Of a stretch of 64,000 bases of DNA, positions 33,835 to 42,216 are shown piece by piece. Positions within the stretch are counted from its first letter, which is position 1; every line of letters starts with the position of its first letter. A model generated the notes under the pieces. The model was not told the origin of the DNA. It did no database searches and worked only from the letters and a program-made list of their open reading frames with translations. This DNA is from Rhizobium viscosum. Its GTDB lineage: Bacteria > Pseudomonadota > Alphaproteobacteria > Rhizobiales > Rhizobiaceae. Position numbers and translations under genes: made by a program. The stretch spans positions 3,489,001 to 3,553,000 of the forward strand of contig NZ_JADBEC010000001.1 in the NCBI RefSeq assembly GCF_014873945.1. Reading direction: 5' to 3'.

Positions 33835-36453
33835 TTGCGCTTGACACACTGGCTGTTTCGCACCGTTCTTCTGTTGTCGCTGGCTGTTGCCGGCCTGCAT
33901 GTCGATGGAAAGGCCGCTTTCGCACAGGCCGTACAACCTGCGGCCGAGGCCCAGACGCAAGAGGCTCCGGCGCAGGCAGCACCAACCCAGCCAGCACCAG
34001 CTCAGGCGGTTGCAACCGAGGCGCCCCTTGCCAGCAGCGCGCTCGATCAGGCGCTGAAGGATATCGACAAGGCGAAGAACCAGCTTGTTTCGCTGCAGGA
34101 CCGCGTCAAGCAGAATGCCGACAATGACGACGCTCTCGTAGAGCTTGCCGGCCAGACGGATGAACTCGGCCGCGGCGTTATAGCCACGTCCGTCAGCTTG
34201 CGCCCGCGTTTCGATCAGATCAAGAGCCGCCTGACCGAGCTTGGCGAGCCGCCGAAGGACGGGCAGCCGCCGGAAGCGCAGATCGTTGCCGACGAGCGCA
34301 ACGCGCTGACATCAGAACGCTCGCAGATCAATGCCGTCACGGGTGACGCGGAGAACCTGTCGATCGCAATCACCAAGCTTTCCAACGTGATCACGGCGAC
34401 GCGCCGCCAGCTCTTTGCCGATACGCTGTTCCGGCGCACCGAAATCTCCGTCTCCGTTTTCGACGATGCGACCAGTGCCTTCGTTCAGGAAGTGAGCGAG
34501 TTTTCCCAGACGTTTTCGAGCTGGATCACCTTCGTCTGGAAGTTCAAGAGCCTGTCGCTCTTTGCGGCGATCTTCCTGTCGCTCGCGACGGCCCTGATCC
34601 TGCTTTCCGGCGGCTACCGGCTTTTCGGCCAGTATCTGCGGCGCGACGTCCATGTCGAAGAACCGTCCTATATCAGCCGCCTTGCCTTTGCCTTCTGGTC
34701 GACGCTGATCCGCACGGCCGCGCTCGATGTGCTGCTGGTGACGTCGCTGATCTTCCTCGACGGCTTCAATGTGCTCAGGAGCGACATCACGCCTGTCATC
34801 GGCGCGCTCTTCGGCTCGATCGGCCTCGTTTACTTCGTCGGCCGCTTCGTCAACGCCGTCTTTGCGCCGAATGATCCGTCGTGGCGGCTGGTGCGGCTTT
34901 CCAATCTCGGCGCTCGCTCGGTCGGCTATTGCCTGATCGCCATGGCCGTCGTCAACGCGCTCGACTATCTCTTCGGCGCCATCGGTGAGGCGATGGGATC
35001 GCCGCTGGTTCTGACCGTCGTGCGCAGCCTGCTTGCTGCGCTGATCATCGGTCTCATCCTGATCGCCGTGTCCTTCGGAAAGCCGATGCTGGCGAAGAAT
35101 GGCGATCCCGATGCGCCCGGCCGCCATTGGCCTCGTGGCATGGCGATCCTGCTGCGGGTCTTCGGCGCAGGCCTCATCCTTGCGGCGCTCTCGGGTTACG
35201 TGGGCCTGGCGCGTTTCGTCGCCACCCAGCTCATCATCACCAGCGCCATCATCGTGACGACCTATATCGGCCTGCTGCTCGGCAAGGCGATCTCGCGGCA
35301 GGATAATTTCGGCGATACGTTCCTCGGGCGTTTCCTGGAAACCCGCTTCAAGCTCGGGCCGGTGGCGATCGATCAGGTGGGGCTGGTCGTCGGCCTGCTG
35401 ATCTATGCGGTGGCGCTCCTGACCGGCATTCCGCTCATCCTGCTGCTCTGGGGCTTTCATGTGCAGGATCTGCAGCTGCTTGCCTATCGGCTGTTTACCG
35501 AGGTGCGGCTCGGTGGCATCAGCATTTCGCTCGTCGGCATCTTCACCGGCATCCTGCTCTTTGCCGGCGGCTATCTTGCGACGCGCTGGGTGCAGAAGTG
35601 GCTGGACAGCAATGTCATGGCGCGCAGCCACGTCGATCTCGGGGTGCGCAATTCGGTCAAGACGGGCATCGGTTATCTCGGCGTCGGTGTGGCGGCGATC
35701 TTCGGCATTTCGGCGGCGGGCATCGACCTTTCCAACCTTGCACTCGTCGCCTCGGCGCTGTCGGTCGGTATCGGTTTCGGCCTGCAGAACATCGTGTCCA
35801 ACTTCGTCTCCGGCCTGATCCTGCTCGTCGAGCGCCCCTTCAAGGTGGGCGACCACGTCGTTTCGGGAACGGCCGAAGGCATCGTCAAGCGCATCTCGGT
35901 GCGCGCGACCGAAATCGAGACCTTCCGCAAGCAATCGATCATCGTGCCGAATTCGGAGCTCATCAACGGGCTCGTCGGCAACTGGACACATCGCAACAAG
36001 CTCGGACGTTCGGAAATCCCGGTTTCCGTCAGCTATGAGGCCGATCCGCGCAAGGTGATGGATATTCTGCTGGAACTGACGGCTGCCGTGCCGCTGATCC
36101 TGCGCAATCCGGAACCGCATGTCGAGTTCCTGCGCTTCGGCCCTTACTCGCTCGATTTCGAGCTGCGCTTCTTCCTGGCCGACATGGGTGACGGCCTGAC
36201 GGTGCGCAACGATCTCAGGATCGAAATCCTGAGGCGCTTCAAGGCGGAGGGCATCGAGATTCCGCTGCCGCAGAGCGATCTGACTATCCATCGTCAGGCG
36301 AATGCGGATGCGGAAAAGGTGCTTGTCCAGAAGCCTGACGAGCCAGAAGAGGCCACGGCGGAAGACGAGGTCAAGGAAATAGAGATGGTAGAAGACGAGC
36401 GGCCGGTGCGGCAATTGCGCGGCAAGACGGCGGACGGCAAGCTCAAAGGCTGA
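33835..36453 (+). CDS. Large mechanosensitive channel of the MscS family with DUF3772 domain
   Basis: The 872-residue protein has a signal peptide, a long periplasmic Pro/Ala-rich and coiled region including a DUF3772 domain, about ten transmembrane helices, and a C-terminal MscS core: the pore helix region SALSVGIGFGLQNIVSNFVSGLILL, then the beta-domain ERPFKVGDHVV and IIVPNSELING. Large MscK/MscM-type channels release solutes on osmotic downshock. No ATG lies at a suitable place. TTG at 33835, four bases after GGGGA, gives the signal peptide MRLTHWLFRTVLLLSLAVAG; TTG at 33841 is an alternative. The acidic C-terminal tail is extra. Confidence 0.88.
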   Translation: MRLTHWLFRTVLLLSLAVAGLHVDGKAAFAQAVQPAAEAQTQEAPAQAAPTQPAPAQAVATEAPLASSALDQALKDIDKAKNQLVSLQDRVKQNADNDDALVELAGQTDELGRGVIATSVSLRPRFDQIKSRLTELGEPPKDGQPPEAQIVADERNALTSERSQINAVTGDAENLSIAITKLSNVITATRRQLFADTLFRRTEISVSVFDDATSAFVQEVSEFSQTFSSWITFVWKFKSLSLFAAIFLSLATALILLSGGYRLFGQYLRRDVHVEEPSYISRLAFAFWSTLIRTAALDVLLVTSLIFLDGFNVLRSDITPVIGALFGSIGLVYFVGRFVNAVFAPNDPSWRLVRLSNLGARSVGYCLIAMAVVNALDYLFGAIGEAMGSPLVLTVVRSLLAALIIGLILIAVSFGKPMLAKNGDPDAPGRHWPRGMAILLRVFGAGLILAALSGYVGLARFVATQLIITSAIIVTTYIGLLLGKAISRQDNFGDTFLGRFLETRFKLGPVAIDQVGLVVGLLIYAVALLTGIPLILLLWGFHVQDLQLLAYRLFTEVRLGGISISLVGIFTGILLFAGGYLATRWVQKWLDSNVMARSHVDLGVRNSVKTGIGYLGVGVAAIFGISAAGIDLSNLALVASALSVGIGFGLQNIVSNFVSGLILLVERPFKVGDHVVSGTAEGIVKRISVRATEIETFRKQSIIVPNSELINGLVGNWTHRNKLGRSEIPVSVSYEADPRKVMDILLELTAAVPLILRNPEPHVEFLRFGPYSLDFELRFFLADMGDGLTVRNDLRIEILRRFKAEGIEIPLPQSDLTIHRQANADAEKVLVQKPDEPEEATAEDEVKEIEMVEDERPVRQLRGKTADGKLKG

Positions 36454-36554
36454 ACGGGTCATTCAGCGCTCATTCACGGGTCTTGCGCTATAACCTCATG
36501 CAATCGATCGCTGCAGGCGCAGCGACGAGCGCTCCAGGGGAGGGCGTGTAGCCT

Positions 36555-36830
36555 ATGTCGCATGTCGTGACACGATCCGCAGTCGCATTTCTTCTTCTCC
36601 TTTCCGCCGCACCTCTGGCGCTGGCCGCCTCCGTCACCAACAAGGATGATGCAGCCGTGGTGCTGACCGTCACCGAAGGCGGCAACCGTGTGGAAGTCGT
36701 CGTGGATGCCGGCGCATCCGAGCGGGTCTGCCCCTCCGGCTGCTTCATGACGACGCCCGATGGCGACCGTATCGGGCTTTCCGGCGACGAGACGATCGAG
36801 ATCGTCAAGGGCTCTGCCATCATCAAGTGA
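36555..36830 (+). CDS. Small secreted protein of unknown function
   Basis: The 91-residue protein has a clear Sec signal peptide (hydrophobic LLLLSAAPLALAA, cleavage around residue 25) and a short beta-rich mature part with one Cys pair (RVCPSGCFMT). It starts behind GGAGGG. No family was recognised. It sits after the mechanosensitive channel on the same strand, 101 bases apart. Confidence 0.65.
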   Translation: MSHVVTRSAVAFLLLLSAAPLALAASVTNKDDAAVVLTVTEGGNRVEVVVDAGASERVCPSGCFMTTPDGDRIGLSGDETIEIVKGSAIIK

Positions 36831-37031
36831 CGGCGGCCCGGGCTCCGAAACAGTCGTTTTCATGATTTTTTGAGCCTTGCGACTTTTGACGCTTGTCTAT
36901 TTGCGTGTCGTCGCGGCAAGCTTTTCCCATGTCGTAAACAGGCCTCTCGTGGCGCATGCCTCACGGCATAGTTCGTGACATGGTTCGTCCGGCCTGGGCT
37001 GCCGGATATCAGGTTGAAGAGGGTATTTTCC

Positions 37032-39545
37032 ATGAAGTCACATGCGCGGGCAGTGGTCATCGGCGGCGGCGTGGTCGGCGTTTCGACGCTCTATCACCTT
37101 GCGAAGAAGGGATGGGGCGACAGCGTGCTCATCGAGCGCAAGGAGCTGACATCAGGCTCGACCTGGCATGCAGCCGGCCTGCTGCCGCTGTTCAACATGA
37201 GCTACTCGGTCGGCCAGATCCATAAATATTCCGTCCGTTTCTATCAGGAGCTGCAAGAGGAAACCGGCATGAATGTCGGTTTCAGCAAGGTTTCCAATAT
37301 TCGTCTCGCCCGTACCAAAGACCGCTGGGACGAATTCATGTACTATGCCGGCATCGCCGAAACGATCGGCGTCAAGGTCAATATCCTGACGCCCGAGCAG
37401 GTGAAGGAGATCTGGCCGCTCTGCGAGACCGATGGTCTGCTCGGCGCCATCCAGCATCCCGATGACGGCTATATCCAGCCGGCGGACCTCACCCAGGCAC
37501 TTGCCAAGGGTGCTCGAGACCGGGGTGCTACGATCTACCGCAACACGACGGTCACCGCAGTCGAGCAGCAGTCTGACGGGCTCTGGAAGGTGACGACGGA
37601 CAAGGGCGAGATCACCGCCGAACACATCATCTCCTGCACCGGCAACTTCGCCCGCAAGACCGGCGATATGGTGGGCATCAACATTCCCGTCATTCCGGTC
37701 GAGCATCAGTATATCGTCACTGAGCCGCATCCCGATATTCTCGCCCGCAAGGCCAAGGGCCTGCCGGAAATGGGCGTGCTCCGTGAAGCCGACAGCGCCT
37801 GGTACATGCGCGAGGAAAATGGCGGGCTGCTGCTCGGCCCTTACGAGCAGGGCGCACCGGTCTGTTATGTCAACGGTCCCTCCGATGACAGCGAATATGA
37901 GCTCTTCCAGGAAGAACTCGAGCGCCTCATGCCGCATATCGAAACGGCGATCGCCCGCGTGCCGGCCTTCGGCGAAGTCGGCATCAAGAAGGTCTATAAC
38001 GGTGCCATCGCCTATACGCCCGACGGCAACCCGATCGTCGGCCCCGCACCGGGCCTGAAGAACTTCTGGCTGAACGAAGGACATTCCTTCGGCATCACTG
38101 CGGCCGGCGGCGCCGGCTGGCAGCTTGCCGAATGGATCGTCGATGGCGAGCCGACCGTCGACATGATGGGCGTCGACCCGCGCCGCTTCGGCCCCTATGC
38201 GAAGGAAGGCTACCTCATCGCCAAGAACGAGGAGGCCTATGCCAACGTCTTCACCATGCATTATCCGGACGAGGAGCGCGCTGCCGCCCGCCCGCTGAAG
38301 ACCACGCCGGTCTACGAGCGCCTGAAGAAGCTCGGTGCCGTATTCGGCTCGGTCTACGGCTGGGAGCGGGCCAACTGGTTTGCACCCGAGGGATACGACC
38401 TGCCGAAGGACCAGATCGGTGTCGGCGCCGATGTTCTCACTAACCATAACCATTCGGATCCGACCGAAGACGGCCGCATTCTGGAGAAGTGGTCGTTCCG
38501 CCGCTCGAACTATTTCGAGCATGTCGGCAACGAGGTGATGAACGTCCATAAGAATGTCGGCGTGCTCGACATGTCGGCTTTCGCCAAGGCGCTGGTGACA
38601 GGCCCTGGCGCACGCGCATGGCTGGAATCGATCTTCGCCAATGCGATCCCGAAGAAGCGTGGCCGTATCGCGCTCTGCCACATGCTGACCAAGGAAGGCG
38701 GCGTGCGCGCGGAATTCACCGTCTATGAAAGCGCGCCCGGCACCTTCTATCTCGTCTCGGCCGGTGCTTACGAAGCACACGATCATGACTATATGCGCAA
38801 GCTTCTGCCGTCAGACGGCAGCGTGAAGTTTACGCCGATCACCCAGGCCTACGGTGTGCTGGTGCTCGCCGGCCCGAAGTCGCGCGATGTCCTGAAGAAG
38901 CTGACGCGCACCAGCCTCGACAACAAGGATTTCCCCTGGCTTTCTGGCAAGGAGATCTCTGTCGGTGCGGCCAACGCACATGCACTGCGCGTCAATTTCG
39001 TCGGCGAGCTCGGCTGGGAGCTGCATCACCCGATCGAGATGCAGAACTACATCTTCGACAAGCTGATGGAAGCCGGTGCCGAATTCGGCATCAAGCCCTT
39101 CGGCATCCGCGCCATGCTCTCGATGTCGGTCGAGAAGTCCTATCGCCTGATCCCGCGCGAAATGTCGATCGAGTACAATGCCTATGAATCCGGCCTCGAC
39201 CGCTTCATCAAGCCGGAGAAGGAATTCCTCGGCCGCGAGGGCCTGCTTTCCTATAAGGAAAAGGGTCTCAAGTGGAACTTCGCGACGCTTGTTGTCGAGA
39301 CCGGCAATGATGTCGATGCGCGGGGCTCGGAGGCGATCTACAACGAGGCGGGCGAGCTTGTCGGCCGTGCCACTAACGGCACGTTCGGCTTCCGTATCAA
39401 CCGCTCGCTGGCGCTTGCCATGCTGCGGCCCGATTATGCCAAGGAAGGCACGAAGCTGAAGATCAAGATCCTCGGCACGACCTACAATGCGACCGTCGTC
39501 GGCGAGAGCCCGTTCGATACGGAGAATGCGGCACTTCGGGCGTGA
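37032..39545 (+). CDS. Dimethylglycine/sarcosine dehydrogenase-like flavoprotein
   Basis: The 837-residue protein starts at MKSHARAVVIGGG behind AGAGGG. Residues 7-380 form a DAO-type FAD oxidoreductase (GGGVVG at 11-16). The motif SGSTWHAAGL has His46 where DMGDH carries covalently bound FAD. The linker FAO_M-like region is followed from about residue 430 by a GcvT-like tetrahydrofolate-binding domain (GAYEAHDHDYMR, GELGWELHHP and a C-terminal GcvT_C barrel with TNGTFGFRINRSLALAML). Such enzymes demethylate dimethylglycine or sarcosine and pass the C1 unit to folate. No mitochondrial-like partners are seen; exact substrate is inferred. Confidence 0.9.
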   Translation: MKSHARAVVIGGGVVGVSTLYHLAKKGWGDSVLIERKELTSGSTWHAAGLLPLFNMSYSVGQIHKYSVRFYQELQEETGMNVGFSKVSNIRLARTKDRWDEFMYYAGIAETIGVKVNILTPEQVKEIWPLCETDGLLGAIQHPDDGYIQPADLTQALAKGARDRGATIYRNTTVTAVEQQSDGLWKVTTDKGEITAEHIISCTGNFARKTGDMVGINIPVIPVEHQYIVTEPHPDILARKAKGLPEMGVLREADSAWYMREENGGLLLGPYEQGAPVCYVNGPSDDSEYELFQEELERLMPHIETAIARVPAFGEVGIKKVYNGAIAYTPDGNPIVGPAPGLKNFWLNEGHSFGITAAGGAGWQLAEWIVDGEPTVDMMGVDPRRFGPYAKEGYLIAKNEEAYANVFTMHYPDEERAAARPLKTTPVYERLKKLGAVFGSVYGWERANWFAPEGYDLPKDQIGVGADVLTNHNHSDPTEDGRILEKWSFRRSNYFEHVGNEVMNVHKNVGVLDMSAFAKALVTGPGARAWLESIFANAIPKKRGRIALCHMLTKEGGVRAEFTVYESAPGTFYLVSAGAYEAHDHDYMRKLLPSDGSVKFTPITQAYGVLVLAGPKSRDVLKKLTRTSLDNKDFPWLSGKEISVGAANAHALRVNFVGELGWELHHPIEMQNYIFDKLMEAGAEFGIKPFGIRAMLSMSVEKSYRLIPREMSIEYNAYESGLDRFIKPEKEFLGREGLLSYKEKGLKWNFATLVVETGNDVDARGSEAIYNEAGELVGRATNGTFGFRINRSLALAMLRPDYAKEGTKLKIKILGTTYNATVVGESPFDTENAALRA

Positions 39546-39565
39546 TTTCTTAATCATATTGACAA

Positions 39566-39599
39566 GAAAAGGGCGGCCGCACCATCGGTCGCCCTTTTC
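39566..39599 (+). terminator. Terminator after the flavoprotein gene
   Basis: A perfect 10-bp outer stem GAAAAGGGCG/CGCCCTTTTC encloses a loop with further pairing (CCG/CGG) and ends in a T-run. It lies 21 bases past the stop. Confidence 0.8.
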
Positions 39600-39692
39600 A
39601 TAGCTGGCTATGGCAAGCCGATTAATAATTGTTCAAATGAATTCATGTAACCGTTTCGTTCGGGGACAGAATTTCCATTTTAAAGGTTTGTC

Positions 39693-40523
39693 ATGGCGTT
39701 TCTAGGTATTTCGGGGATGCAATATTCCGGAGAAATGTTTGCTGGCGCACGCATTATCCTCGCTGAAGATTCCAACGTCTTCACTTCAATGATCGGGAAG
39801 CGCCTGAAGGAACTCTTCGATATCGATGTCGAGATCTGCCGCAGCTTCGAAGAGCTGCAGCTTTCCTACGACAAGTCTTCAGATCCGATTACGCTCGCCA
39901 TCTCCAATATCAACCTGCCGGGCGCCGAAAACGGCGAGGCGCTGGAATATCTGGTCGATCTGTCGATCCCCACGATCGTCTTTACCGGCACCTTCCACGA
40001 AGGCATGCGCGACAAGCTGCTCGCCAAGGATATCGTCGACTATATCCTCAAGGACAATATCTTTGCCGTCGACCTGCTGGCGGAATCGATCTGCCGGTTC
40101 CTCACAAATCACCGCCATCACGTGCTGATCGTCGATGACAGCGCCACAGCCCGCGCGCTGCTTTCCAGCCGCCTGAAGCGCTATAATTTCCGCGTCAGCA
40201 CCGCCGAGAGCGGCGCCAAGGCGCTGGAGATCCTCAAGGCCAACCGCGATATCGGCTTGATGGTCACCGACTACAACATGCCCGATATTGACGGCTTTGA
40301 ACTGACACGCCGAATCCGCGCCTCGATCGGTTCGCATGAGCTGCGCATCATTGGCGTTTCCTCCTCTTCCAACCGCCTGCTTTCGGCGCGGTTCTTGAAG
40401 GCCGGCGGCAACGACTTCATGCTGCGCCCGTTCATCGACGAAGAGTTCTACTGCCGCGTCAACCAGAACCTGGATACGCTTCTGCAGATCCAGTCGATGC
40501 GCAAGGAACGGGCTGTTGCCTGA
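39693..40523 (+). CDS. Tandem-receiver response regulator with degenerate first receiver
   Basis: The 276-residue protein has two receiver domains and no output domain. The first (about residues 18-130) keeps the acidic pair Glu25-Asp26, Thr98 and Lys120, but the phospho-acceptor position is Asn72 (SNINLPG). The second (about 143-265) has Asp148-Asp149 and an intact Asp193 in VTDYNMPD. It is closely similar, domain by domain, to the first 260 residues of the GGDEF protein encoded 201 bases downstream, where the equivalent position is Asp72. AAAGG lies six bases before the ATG. Its likely role is signal relay or regulation of the paralogue. Confidence 0.88.
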   Translation: MAFLGISGMQYSGEMFAGARIILAEDSNVFTSMIGKRLKELFDIDVEICRSFEELQLSYDKSSDPITLAISNINLPGAENGEALEYLVDLSIPTIVFTGTFHEGMRDKLLAKDIVDYILKDNIFAVDLLAESICRFLTNHRHHVLIVDDSATARALLSSRLKRYNFRVSTAESGAKALEILKANRDIGLMVTDYNMPDIDGFELTRRIRASIGSHELRIIGVSSSSNRLLSARFLKAGGNDFMLRPFIDEEFYCRVNQNLDTLLQIQSMRKERAVA

Positions 40524-40724
40524 CCCTGCCGCAAAGATCGGGTGCAGGGAAACGGCTCTGTGATCGACTCACACCCGAAATATATGACGGTGACTCATAT
40601 TTCTGCAATCGCAGGTGTTGCTGTCATCATTTGCCTCTTCACGGAAGGGAAGGCCTCGGCTATCGTCCGGCACAGCAAGAGGGGGCGAGTCGACCCCTTC
40701 GGGCGTGTGGAGGGATAGGCAGCT

Positions 40725-42056
40725 GTGACATTCCAGGGGGATTTTCAGCGGGAGAATGCAGGTCCTCGGTTTGGAGGAATCCGCATACTTCTGGTTGAGG
40801 ATTCCCGGATGTTTTCCGCCGTGCTCTGCCATCGGTTCCAGACCGAGCTCAACCTCAGCGTTGTCTGCTGTTCCTCGCTGAAGGCGTTGCGCGAAGAACT
40901 CTCGCAGGACGGCCACGGTTACAGTATGGCCGTCGTCGACCTGAACCTGCCTGACGCACCCTATGGCGAGGCGCTCGACTGCACGATCGAGCACGATATT
41001 CCGGCGATCGTCTTTACGGCGACCTTCGACCTTAACACCCGCGCCCGCATTCTCGAGCGCAACGTCATAGACTATGTGCTGAAGGACAACGAATTCGCGC
41101 TCGACAATCTGGTCGCGACCGTGCGCCGGGCGATCATGAACCGCAAGACGCGAGTGCTCGTCGTCGACGACGTTTCATCTGCGCGCCAGGTCCTGGTCGA
41201 TCTCCTGAAAGCCCAGCAATATATGGTCGTCGAAGCCAGTTCCGGGCTTGAGGCGATTGCGGCTCTCGAGGCCTACAGCGATATCGAACTCGTCGTCACG
41301 GACCATCACATGCCCGATATGAGCGGCTATGAGCTGACGCGGCGCATCCGCCACCGGTTCGGCTCGGACAAGCTGCGCGTCATCGGTGTTTCCTCGTCGA
41401 ACGACCGCATGCTCTCGGCGAGCTTCCTGAAAGCCGGCGCCAGCGACTTTGTCTACCGGCCGTTCGTGGCCGAAGAGCTGCAATGCCGCATCGCCAACAA
41501 TGTCGAGACGCTGACGCAGATGAAGCAACTGCGCGCGGCGGCAGCCTGCGATTACCTGACCGGCCTCTATAACAGGCGCTATTTCTACGACAACGGCCCA
41601 AAGCTGGTGAACGAATGCCTGCGGCTGAAAATGTCGAGCGCGGTCGCCATTCTCGATATTGACCATTTCAAGCGGCTGAACGACACCTATGGCCATGAGA
41701 TCGGCGACAAGGTGCTGAAGGCTGTCGCAGACAGGCTGCAGACGATCTTCGAAGGCAGCGACAATCTCCTCTCGCGCCTCGGCGGCGAGGAATTCGCCAT
41801 TCTCTTCCCGCAGATGGATTCGCTGGCGGCCACCAAGCTCTGCGACGAGATCCGCTCGGATCTTTCCCGCCTCAGGGTGACGGCCGACGATGAGGAACTG
41901 TCGGTGACGGTATCGATCGGTGTTGCCGAGATCGCCGGTTACGAGACCTTCGAGAATTATCTGAACGCGGCAGACCAGTTCCTCTACATGGCCAAGCACA
42001 AGGGCCGGAATCTGGTCTATTCCGATGCGAGGATGACGGAAGAGGCGGCGCAGTAG
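40725..42056 (+). CDS. REC-REC-GGDEF response regulator diguanylate cyclase (PleD-like)
   Basis: The 443-residue protein, starting at GTG with GGAGGGA upstream, has receivers at about residues 18-130 (Asp72) and 143-265 (Asp193), followed by a GGDEF domain (residues about 275-435) with the intact active-site GGEEF (353-357) and substrate loop DIDHFKRLNDTYGH. It should synthesise cyclic di-GMP from two GTP when phosphorylated. The inhibitory RxxD site normally five residues before GGEEF reads GSDN, so product feedback inhibition is probably absent. Layout equals PleD, but it is not next to divK. The upstream gene is its receiver-only paralogue. Confidence 0.93.
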   Translation: MTFQGDFQRENAGPRFGGIRILLVEDSRMFSAVLCHRFQTELNLSVVCCSSLKALREELSQDGHGYSMAVVDLNLPDAPYGEALDCTIEHDIPAIVFTATFDLNTRARILERNVIDYVLKDNEFALDNLVATVRRAIMNRKTRVLVVDDVSSARQVLVDLLKAQQYMVVEASSGLEAIAALEAYSDIELVVTDHHMPDMSGYELTRRIRHRFGSDKLRVIGVSSSNDRMLSASFLKAGASDFVYRPFVAEELQCRIANNVETLTQMKQLRAAAACDYLTGLYNRRYFYDNGPKLVNECLRLKMSSAVAILDIDHFKRLNDTYGHEIGDKVLKAVADRLQTIFEGSDNLLSRLGGEEFAILFPQMDSLAATKLCDEIRSDLSRLRVTADDEELSVTVSIGVAEIAGYETFENYLNAADQFLYMAKHKGRNLVYSDARMTEEAAQ

Positions 42057-42216
42057 GGGGGCTTGCACCGCGCGGCATTTCTTCTTCGTCTTAAATTTGC
42101 GACGGCGTGATCTTTGAGATGAGGCAGTTTCCACAGGAGTTGGAAACTCATTGCATCTTCAGCCTGTCAATAGCGCTGAGGAGATGGGCCATGGCCTGAA
42201 AGCGGGAGGATCGCTC

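Noticed and set aside
34312-36462. 716-codon open frame opposite the mechanosensitive channel gene
   Set aside because: It mirrors a strongly coding gene in GC-rich DNA, has no recognisable domain and a composition typical of antisense shadows. The same holds for long frames at 37152-38786 and 29063-30919 on the minus strand.
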